From the NCBI GenBank assembly GCA_938028845.1, contig CALIZJ010000096.1, positions 1-21,505 of the forward strand: a stretch of DNA of 21,505 nucleotides, written 5' to 3'. Shown here piece after piece: positions 14,736-20,451 of this stretch. How positions within the stretch are numbered: the stretch's first letter is position 1; each line of letters starts with the position of its first letter. The position numbers and the translations under genes are program-made. A model generated the notes under the pieces. That model was given only the letters and a program-made list of their open reading frames with translations. It did not search any database and was not told the DNA's origin. The DNA comes from an uncultured Blautia sp. GTDB taxonomy: Bacteria > Bacillota > Clostridia > Lachnospirales > Lachnospiraceae.

Positions 14736-15531
14736 GGATATTACACTGGGACAATATTATCCCGCCAAGTCCGTTCTTCACAGACTGGATCCGCGGACTA
14801 AGCTGATCGGGACACTTGTATTCATTGTATCGGTATTTTTGTTCCATACCTTTTTAGGATATGCGGTGGCTACCGTATTTCTAGCAGGAATGATCTATGT
14901 GTCAAAAGTGCCTGTAAAATTCATGTTTAAAGGATTAAAAGCAATTTTTCTTATCCTGATGATCACAGTGGTATTTAATATCCTTTTAACGCCTGGAGAG
15001 GTACTGTGGCAGTGGGGCTTTCTGCGGGTGACAAAGGAAGGATTGTCCCTTGCGGGAAGAATGGCAATCCGTCTGGCTTATCTGGTGATCGGTTCATCGG
15101 TGATGACGCTGACTACTACGCCTAATCAGTTGACAGATGGTCTGGAGCGTCTTTTGCGGCCTTTAAATAAGATTCATGTGCCAGTCCATGAGATTGCCAT
15201 GATGATGTCCATTGCCCTTCGTTTTATTCCGATCCTTCTGGAAGAGACAGATAAGATCATGAAGGCGCAGATCGCCAGAGGAGCGGATTTTGAGACGGGA
15301 AATATCATCCAGAAAGCGAAAAACATGGTGCCGCTTTTGGTGCCGCTGTTTATTTCTGCTTTCCGAAGGGCAAACGATCTTGCCATGGCCATGGAAGCCA
15401 GATGCTATCACGGAGGCGACGACCGGACCCAGATGAAGCCCCTGAAATATACAGGAATGGACTATGCTGCTTATGGAGTGCTTGCTGTATATCTTGGGAT
15501 TGCCATTGCTTTTCGCGCAGCAGGACTTTAG
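14728..15531 (+). CDS. ecfT: ECF transporter transmembrane protein EcfT
   Basis: The membrane scaffold (267 residues) joins the S component to EcfA1/EcfA2. The N-terminus LGQYYPAKSVLHRLDPRTKL is the conserved cytosolic start, followed by several hydrophobic spans (from about residues 28, 68 and 107, and a last span near the C-terminus). The two coupling-helix motifs appear as IARGADFETG and AMEARCYHGG, with the second showing ARC in place of the more usual ARG. Start overlaps the ecfA2 end. A large hairpin follows, so the ECF operon may end here rather than continue efficiently into truA. Confidence 0.93.
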   Translation: MLRDITLGQYYPAKSVLHRLDPRTKLIGTLVFIVSVFLFHTFLGYAVATVFLAGMIYVSKVPVKFMFKGLKAIFLILMITVVFNILLTPGEVLWQWGFLRVTKEGLSLAGRMAIRLAYLVIGSSVMTLTTTPNQLTDGLERLLRPLNKIHVPVHEIAMMMSIALRFIPILLEETDKIMKAQIARGADFETGNIIQKAKNMVPLLVPLFISAFRRANDLAMAMEARCYHGGDDRTQMKPLKYTGMDYAAYGVLAVYLGIAIAFRAAGL

Positions 15532-15552
15532 GATAAAAGAATGAAAATAAAA

Positions 15553-15610
15553 AGATAAGCCACACGAAATGCTCTTTATGGAAGAGCTGGTTGTTTTGTG
15601 TGGCTTATCT
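15553..15610 (+). terminator. Large hairpin between ecfT and truA
   Basis: AGATAAGCCACAC (15553-15565) pairs with GTGTGGCTTATCT (15598-15610); inside it GCTCTT (15571-15576) pairs with AAGAGC (15582-15587). The T tract after it is weak (CTTATATAAG), so it could be a terminator or a processing barrier. Confidence 0.55.
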
Positions 15611-15620
15611 CTTATATAAG
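15591..15620 (+). promoter_or_regulatory. Possible truA promoter inside the hairpin
   Basis: TTGTTT (15591-15596), 18 bases, TATAAG (15615-15620). It would restart transcription for truA after the ecfT hairpin. Confidence 0.35.
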
Positions 15621-15654
15621 ACGGTGCGGCAGATGCATCAGAAAGAGGAAATAC

Positions 15655-16398
15655 ATGAAGAAAAGAATAGGCCTGGTGGTTGCATATGACGGGACAAATT
15701 ACTGCGGATGGCAGACGCAGCCCAATGGCGTGACGATACAGGGCGTGTTAAACGAGACCCTTTCAGAGCTTTTAGGTGAAAACATTGAGACAATGGGTGC
15801 CAGCAGAACAGACGCGGGAGTTCATGCCATGGGAAATGTGGCTGTCTTTGACACAGAAAGCCGGATTCCCGGGGAGAAAATCTCTTATGCGCTGAACCAA
15901 AGGCTTCCGGAAGACATCCGGATTCAGCTTTCCGAGGAAGTGGACCCTGACTTTCATCCCAGATACTGTGATAGTGAGAAAACTTATGAGTACCGGATCT
16001 TAAACCGGAGATTCCCCGTGCCTACAGAGAGGCTGTATTCGTATTTTTATCATTATAAGCTGGATGTGGAAAAGATGCGGGAGGCAACTTCCTTTCTGAT
16101 CGGACGCCACGATTTTGCCAGTTTCTGCGGTTCTAAGGCACAGGTAAAAAGTACCGTCCGCACCATAACCGCTATGGATGTATGGCGGGACGGAGATATG
16201 GTGACGATCCGTGTATCCGGAGAGGGCTTCCTTTATAATATGGTGCGGATCATAGCCGGCACGTTGATAGAAATCGGCAACGGCCAGTATCCGCCGGAGA
16301 AAATGAAAGATATCCTGGATGCATGCAACCGGGAAGCAGCGGGCCCTACGGCGCCGGCTCACGGGCTGACACTTATGGGAATCGAATTTTTTGACTAA
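15655..16398 (+). CDS. truA: tRNA pseudouridine synthase A
   Basis: TruA (247 residues) converts uridines 38-40 of the anticodon arm of many tRNAs to pseudouridine. The catalytic aspartate is Asp53 in GASRTDAGVHA. The N-terminal KRIGLVVAYDGTNYCGWQ and the C-terminal FLYNMVRIIAGTLIEIGNG are family signatures. ATG 15655 was preferred over the in-frame ATG at 15598, which lies inside the hairpin and has no ribosome site; GAAAGAGG lies six bases before 15655. Its place after ecfA1-ecfA2-ecfT is the common Firmicute order, but rplM and rpsI, which usually follow, are absent. Confidence 0.95.
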   Translation: MKKRIGLVVAYDGTNYCGWQTQPNGVTIQGVLNETLSELLGENIETMGASRTDAGVHAMGNVAVFDTESRIPGEKISYALNQRLPEDIRIQLSEEVDPDFHPRYCDSEKTYEYRILNRRFPVPTERLYSYFYHYKLDVEKMREATSFLIGRHDFASFCGSKAQVKSTVRTITAMDVWRDGDMVTIRVSGEGFLYNMVRIIAGTLIEIGNGQYPPEKMKDILDACNREAAGPTAPAHGLTLMGIEFFD

Positions 16399-16416
16399 GT
16401 GGGAAAGGGGAAATAT

Positions 16417-17586
16417 TTAGCTGAAATCCCGGTCGATCTGGATAACAGCGAAGTATTTTCTCCCTATTTTTTCCTGGATTTCCTGTTTTATGGTTTTTAC
16501 CACTTCCACTTCCGTGTATGCACAGTGAAATGGCATCACCACATCAAAGACAAGATTTGTATGGGTAGGTCCTTTTACCATGCGGAAATCATGCATAGTA
16601 AAGTCTTCGCCTAAGGAAGACACGATTTTATCCACGATTTCCCGAACCTGAACGACCTCTGCATCGTCTGTGACGATGGGGTCCATGTGTATGGTGGCTG
16701 CGCAGTTTAATTTCTGCTGGAGTTCATGTTCAATATTATCGATTTCGTCGTGAAGTTCCAGAAGATTTCCATCAGCGTCCACCTCGGCATGAAGAGAGAT
16801 CATCAGGCGTCCGGGACCGTAATCGTGTACAATGAGGTCATGGATTCCATGTACCGTAGAATGAGCAGTGACGATCTGCTCTATTTTTTTTACCAGTTCC
16901 TTTTTAGGAGGCTGCCCAAGGAGCGGGTTCATGGTATCTTTCATGGTCTGGATTCCTGTATAGAAAATAAACAGACCTACCAGAATACCAAACCATCCGT
17001 CTAAAAGCAGTCCGGTAAAGTGACTGATGATGGTGGCTGCAAGGACCAGAGCAGTAGAAATGGTATCGCTTAAGCTGTCCATAGCAGTGGCGTTCATGGC
17101 AGCGCTTCCAATCTTTTTCCCTACGGAACGGTTATAGTAGGCCATATAAACCTTTATCAGAATGGAAGCCGCTAAAATCCCGAGGATTAGAGGGCTGCTT
17201 TCAATGGGCTCCGGCCGGCGTACTTTTTCAATGGAGGTAGTAATAAGTTCAAACCCCATGATAAGGATGGCAACGGAGACAAACAGCCCGGAAATGTATT
17301 CCATGCGCCCGTGCCCGAAGGGATGCTCCGGGTCCGGCTTTTGGCCGGAAAGTTTAAAGCCTACCAGGGTAATGATGGAAGAGCCTGCATCGGAGAGGTT
17401 GTTAAAGGCATCGGCGGTAATGGCGATGGAACCGCTTATCATGCCCGCGATCCATTTGCCCAGAAACAAAACCAGATTAAGGGCAATGCCGACTCCTCCG
17501 CAAAGGACTCCATATGCCTGCCGCACAGCAGGGGACTGGTAGTCTTTGGGATTTTTTATAAAGATTGAGGATAAAAAAGTAATCAT
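16417..17586 (-). CDS. Cation diffusion facilitator family transporter (long form)
   Basis: A 389-residue CDF efflux protein for divalent metals (Zn, Fe, Mn or Co), driven by proton antiport. The first 200 or so residues hold the transmembrane bundle. The metal-site motifs are NNLSD in helix 2 (Asn62 and Asp66) and DSLSD in helix 5 (Asp170 and Asp174), so site A has one Asn instead of Asp or His. GHGRMEYISG is conserved. The cytosolic tail is about 90 residues longer than in the common 300-residue members, with what looks like a second regulatory domain (TMHDFRMVKGPTHTNLVFD). ATG 17586 is preferred over 17628, since AGGAG precedes it. Metal specificity is not decided. It converges with truA across an 18-base gap. 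Confidence 0.9.
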   Translation of the reverse strand: MITFLSSIFIKNPKDYQSPAVRQAYGVLCGGVGIALNLVLFLGKWIAGMISGSIAITADAFNNLSDAGSSIITLVGFKLSGQKPDPEHPFGHGRMEYISGLFVSVAILIMGFELITTSIEKVRRPEPIESSPLILGILAASILIKVYMAYYNRSVGKKIGSAAMNATAMDSLSDTISTALVLAATIISHFTGLLLDGWFGILVGLFIFYTGIQTMKDTMNPLLGQPPKKELVKKIEQIVTAHSTVHGIHDLIVHDYGPGRLMISLHAEVDADGNLLELHDEIDNIEHELQQKLNCAATIHMDPIVTDDAEVVQVREIVDKIVSSLGEDFTMHDFRMVKGPTHTNLVFDVVMPFHCAYTEVEVVKTIKQEIQEKIGRKYFAVIQIDRDFS

Positions 17587-17618
17587 ATGCTCATCTCCTG
17601 AGAAAAATTTCAATAGTG

Positions 17619-17648
17619 ATAGTAGCACAGATTTTAAAAAAGTGCCAG
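17619..17648 (-). promoter_or_regulatory. Promoter of the CDF gene
   Basis: On the minus strand CTGGCA, an 18-base spacer and TACTAT preceded by TGC (extended -10). Transcription would begin near 17612, about 26 bases before the start codon. Confidence 0.5.
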
Positions 17649-17690
17649 AAAAAAATAAGCAGATATAACTGCATTAGCTTATATGTGAGG

Positions 17691-17742
17691 ATAAGAATAG
17701 CCGTTCCTAAACTTTTATGAGAACAGAACGGCTATTTCTTAT
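17691..17742. repeat. Dispersed hairpin repeat, copy 2; probable terminator of the AllA-like gene
   Basis: ATAAGAATAGCCGTTC (17691-17706) pairs with GAACGGCTATTTCTTAT (17726-17742) with a single bulge. The arms are the same as in the hairpin at 3193-3243, with a different loop. Both copies end in CGGCTATTTCTTATG. On the minus strand it lies 42 bases after the AllA-like stop codon and could end that transcript. Confidence 0.75.
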
Positions 17743-17784
17743 GTATATAAATCAGAAAATTATATCTATCGATAGTTTATGCTT

Positions 17785-18276
17785 TTAAAGTTCAATGATG
17801 AACTGATCTTTTTCTGGATAATCCACTACTATGCAGTCATTGGCGTAAGTACATTCCGGCAGGATGATCATTGCCTTAAGTTCCTCTGCATGCGCCGGAA
17901 GAGGCGCCAGATGCCAGATCGCGGAATTGATCTTCACAAGTGTTCCCTTGGGTACAAGAAAAGCTTTTGTCAGCTCCGGAACCGGAGTGCCTGCAGAAGC
18001 CGGCGCTACGTGGATGATCATGTCATCGTTAAGAGGCAGGATGATTTCCGGCGTAGTGGTATGATACTCTGCCTGTGTGATCTTCATAACCGCAGGCTTT
18101 TTCACGAGAATGGGAGAAAACGCTGCTCTTGATACATAGGATTCTGTCATCCGGTCCGGGAAGAAGCGGTGAATCTCGCCGTTCAGGGAATACCCCGAGG
18201 GTTCGGTCATATTATAGAAGGTTCCGAAAGGGGCGTAGGATTCATAAGTAATAGGTTCTGCTTTGATCGTTCTCAT
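17785..18276 (-). CDS. Ureidoglycolate lyase (AllA)-like protein
   Basis: A 163-residue cupin-like protein resembling AllA, which splits ureidoglycolate to glyoxylate and urea in allantoin degradation. The length fits, as does the order of motifs: an N-terminal RTIKAEPITYESYAPFG, a central MIIHVAPA strand, then AFLVPKGTLVKINSAIWHLA (AllA has a similar F-G-W-H stretch) and a C-terminal DCIVVDYPEKDQFI. An AAAGGAG sits eight bases before ATG 18276. It has a strong promoter of its own and a hairpin behind it. No other allantoin gene is visible, so the family is fairly likely but the reaction is uncertain; a related sugar-acid or purine-catabolic cupin is possible. Confidence 0.6.
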   Translation of the reverse strand: MRTIKAEPITYESYAPFGTFYNMTEPSGYSLNGEIHRFFPDRMTESYVSRAAFSPILVKKPAVMKITQAEYHTTTPEIILPLNDDMIIHVAPASAGTPVPELTKAFLVPKGTLVKINSAIWHLAPLPAHAEELKAMIILPECTYANDCIVVDYPEKDQFIIEL

Positions 18277-18327
18277 AATCGTGTCTCCTTTGTTCTAAAA
18301 TAGAATTTCGTTAAATATCTTATCCTC

Positions 18328-18356
18328 ATTATAGCGCGGCAGGCTTTGGGAGACAA
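18328..18356 (-). promoter_or_regulatory. Promoter of the AllA-like gene
   Basis: On the minus strand TTGTCT (18351-18356), 17 bases, perfect TATAAT (18328-18333); start near 18321, leader about 45 bases. Confidence 0.7.
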
Positions 18357-18419
18357 TTAGGAATTTCAAGTGTGATACAGGAAAATGACACAGGACAATA
18401 AAGTGATGCAGTCTATATA

Positions 18420-18448
18420 TTGACAAAACCTTAAGAATATATTAAAAT
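18420..18448 (+). promoter_or_regulatory. Strong promoter upstream of leader copy B
   Basis: Perfect TTGACA (18420-18425), 17 bases, TAAAAT (18443-18448). Transcription would begin near 18455, ten bases before the terminator hairpin. It is divergent from the AllA-like gene. Confidence 0.65.
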
Positions 18449-18464
18449 TCAATTGTTAGCAAAG

Positions 18465-18492
18465 AGGTCAAACAGAACGTTTGGCCTTTTTT
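18465..18492 (+). terminator. Intrinsic terminator in the leader with no gene before it (attenuator candidate)
   Basis: AGGTCAAAC (18465-18473), loop AGAAC, GTTTGGCCT (18479-18487) make a 9-bp stem followed by T to 18492. An alternative hairpin GGCCTT-TTTT-AAGGCC (18483-18498) shares its 3' arm. GTTTGG (18479-18484) can also pair with CCAAAT in leader copy B. Nothing on this strand between 18277 and 18465 needs terminating. Confidence 0.6.
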
Positions 18493-18508
18493 AAGGCCCT
18501 TAAAGAAT

Positions 18509-18561
18509 TTCCAAATCTACCATCATCGATGCATTGAATGCGTCGGAAGGAGGTAAAAATG
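18509..18561 (+). promoter_or_regulatory. Repeated 5' leader element, copy B
   Basis: TTCCAAATCTACCAT (18509-18523), then GATGCA (18528-18533), loop TTGAA, TGCGTC (18539-18544), one base, Shine-Dalgarno GAAGGAGG (18546-18553), five bases and ATG 18559. Every spacing equals that of the clpP leader. The stem change C to T keeps pairing as G-U and the five-base loop is almost fully replaced, which suits an RNA structure under selection. Confidence 0.7.
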
Positions 18562-18645
18562 AGCACTAACGAAATCGTACGTGTTGGTATTGCAGGAGTT
18601 GTGAGGCTAACTGCGGATATGAAGGTAAAAAAGAAAAATATTTAA
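18559..18645 (+). CDS. 28-residue ORF behind leader copy B (possible leader peptide or truncated gene)
   Basis: ATG 18559 has an excellent ribosome site (AAGGAGG, five bases away) and opens a 28-codon frame beginning MSTNEIVRVGIAGV and ending KVKKKNI. I do not recognise it. Another frame from 18600 reads CEANCGYEGKKEKYLNGDL, one TAG, and then on to 18815, which could mean a frameshifted, decayed gene. Equally it may be a short leader peptide or chance. Confidence 0.3.
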   Translation: MSTNEIVRVGIAGVVRLTADMKVKKKNI

Positions 18646-18939
18646 ACGGAGATCTGTAGTTCCGGGACGGATGCTTGTCTGTGCCTGGAGCTTGCTTTGG
18701 CAAATCCCACCCAGTTAGTCAGTCAGGCGCTGATAAGAGGAATAGGCTGTCTGTGAAGCAGCCCCCTTATAAAGCGGCAAATGTATATGCACTGGATGGG
18801 ATTCGTTTATATTAAGAAAGAGGGACAATATACAGACAGCAGACGGGGGTCCTGGTTTTATCCGGAATACAGATCCTTTCCGTTACGATAGGATAAGGAA
18901 CAAAGTCGTTGATATCAAGTGAAGTAAGGGGATAAAGAG
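18646..18939 (+). other. Unassigned 294-bp stretch before the nucleoside transporter
   Basis: No gene, tRNA or known riboswitch was recognised. A 36-codon ORF (MYMHWMGFVYIKKE at its start, from 18781) has no ribosome site. Small hairpins such as GGCTG/CAGCC (18745-18763) are present. The stretch may be the untranslated leader of the transporter operon or the remains of a deleted gene; the BMP-type lipoprotein gene normally found at this place is absent. Confidence 0.4.
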
Positions 18940-20451
18940 ATGAAAGAACCTATTATCGAAATGAAAAATATCACGAAGCGTTTTGGAAAGGTGGTGGCTA
19001 ATGAGGATGTGAACCTCACCCTGTATCCCGGGGAAATTCATGCATTGTTAGGAGAAAACGGCGCTGGAAAAAGTACTTTGATGAACATCCTCACCGGGAT
19101 TTATAAGCCGAATGCGGGAGAAATCCTTTTTAAAGGAAAGAAAGTTTCCATGAAATCGCCTAAATACGCGGTAGATCTGGGGATCGGAATGGTACACCAG
19201 CATTTCCGTCTGATTCCTACTTTGACGGTTGCGGAGAATGTGTTTTTATACATGCCCGACTGCAAAGAGATCCTGCGGAAAAAGGAAATGGAGGATGCCA
19301 TTACCGAATGTTCCCGCCAGTTTCATCTGGAAGTGGATTCCAAGGCTCTGGTGTGGCAGCTTTCTGTAGGAGAGCAGCAAAGGGTAGAGATCGTAAAGCT
19401 TCTTTACCGGGGAGCGGAGGTTTTGATCCTGGATGAACCATCTGCGGTCCTGACCTCTCAGGAAGCGGCGGAAATGTTTAAGGTCCTGCGGAGTATGGCG
19501 GATAAGGGAAAGAGCGTGATCATCATTTCCCATAAGATGAACGAGGTAATGCAGAATGCAGACCGTATCACTGTTTTAAAGGGTGGAAGGGTAGAAGATA
19601 CCATGGAAGCAAAGGATGCCACAATAGAACGGCTTACCCGGGCAGTAGTCGGGGAGCGTGAGGTCGTCCAGTTTGCCAGAAAAAGCCATAAGCAGGAAGA
19701 ACAAGTAGTTCTTTCCCTGGAAGATCTGACAGTGAGGAATGATAAAGGACTCAAGGCAATAAAAAATGTATCCTTTACTATCCATGCAGGAGAAATCTTC
19801 GGGATCGCCGGAGTGGCGGGGAACGGCCAGAAGGAGCTGACAGAGGCTGTCTGCGGATTGAGAAAGGTACAGAAAGGCCGCGTCTGTCTAAAGGGGGAGG
19901 ATATCACCCATCTGAGTATCCGGGAGAATATCGATAAAGGAGTCGCCTTTATTCCAGAAGACCGGCTTCACATGGGACTTGTTCCGGAACTGGATCTGGC
20001 GGACAATATTATCCTGAAGCACTATGCTTCCCCTAAATTCAGCAAAAATGGAATCCTCAAAAGAAAGGCTATCCGTAAGACAGCACAGGACTACATAGCA
20101 GAACATGAGATTAAGACGGCAGGAATTGATACGGCGGTTTCTTTGATGTCAGGAGGAAATCAGCAGAAACTTCTGGTAGCCAGAGAAATCAATGGAGATC
20201 CGGCTCTTTTGGTAGCGTCTTATCCGGTTCGGGGACTGGATATCGGAGCGGCAGAGGCAATCCACGAAGTTCTGTGCCGGGAAAGCGAAAAGGGAACAGC
20301 CATCCTTCTGGTGTCTGAGGAACTGGAAGAGATTTTCCAGCTGTCAGACAGGATCGGAGTGCTGTGCGACGGAAAAATGATGGCAGTCCTTGATACAAAA
20401 GAAGCGGATTACGATACGGTAGGAAGATTAATGTCAGGAGAGAAACAATGA
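18940..20451 (+). CDS. Nucleoside/simple-sugar ABC transporter ATP-binding protein (two ABC domains)
   Basis: A 503-residue tandem ATPase of the RbsA/YufO type that energises import of nucleosides by BMP-family transporters (NupO of the Bacillus subtilis guanosine system is the model I have in mind). The first domain has Walker A GENGAGKST at residues 38-46, signature SVGEQQRVEI and Walker B EVLILDEP. The second has a degenerate Walker A (GVAGNGQKE), MSGGNQQKLLVAREI and LLVASYPVRGLD, the usual divergence in this family. The ribosome site before ATG 18940 is weak (AAGGGG). The permease gene overlaps its stop codon by four bases (ATGA). Substrate (nucleoside rather than sugar) is inferred from the permease partner. 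Confidence 0.9.
   Translation: MKEPIIEMKNITKRFGKVVANEDVNLTLYPGEIHALLGENGAGKSTLMNILTGIYKPNAGEILFKGKKVSMKSPKYAVDLGIGMVHQHFRLIPTLTVAENVFLYMPDCKEILRKKEMEDAITECSRQFHLEVDSKALVWQLSVGEQQRVEIVKLLYRGAEVLILDEPSAVLTSQEAAEMFKVLRSMADKGKSVIIISHKMNEVMQNADRITVLKGGRVEDTMEAKDATIERLTRAVVGEREVVQFARKSHKQEEQVVLSLEDLTVRNDKGLKAIKNVSFTIHAGEIFGIAGVAGNGQKELTEAVCGLRKVQKGRVCLKGEDITHLSIRENIDKGVAFIPEDRLHMGLVPELDLADNIILKHYASPKFSKNGILKRKAIRKTAQDYIAEHEIKTAGIDTAVSLMSGGNQQKLLVAREINGDPALLVASYPVRGLDIGAAEAIHEVLCRESEKGTAILLVSEELEEIFQLSDRIGVLCDGKMMAVLDTKEADYDTVGRLMSGEKQ

Noticed and set aside
17655..17682. Third dispersed hairpin (ATAAGC/GCTTAT) next to repeat copy 2
   Set aside because: It is short and A/T-rich, the inner GCAG/CTGC stem competes with it, and no second copy was seen.
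17779..18132. 117-codon plus-strand ORF opposite the AllA-like gene
   Set aside because: It is a frame shadow of the well-supported minus-strand gene and has no ribosome site or recognisable family.
18465..18487. CtsR operator (GGTCAAA heptads)
   Set aside because: The second half is inverted (TTTGGCC) and forms a hairpin with a T run; CtsR sites are direct repeats with a three-base spacer, and this is not before a clp gene.
18509..18552. Purine riboswitch suggested by TCTACC near a nucleoside transporter
   Set aside because: The TATA/ATATGG part, the two loop-loop stems and the closing P1 helix are absent, and the same block precedes clpP.
18559..18939. Structured non-coding RNA such as 6S, SRP, tmRNA or RNase P RNA
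   Set aside because: None of their conserved core sequences or end pairing could be found.
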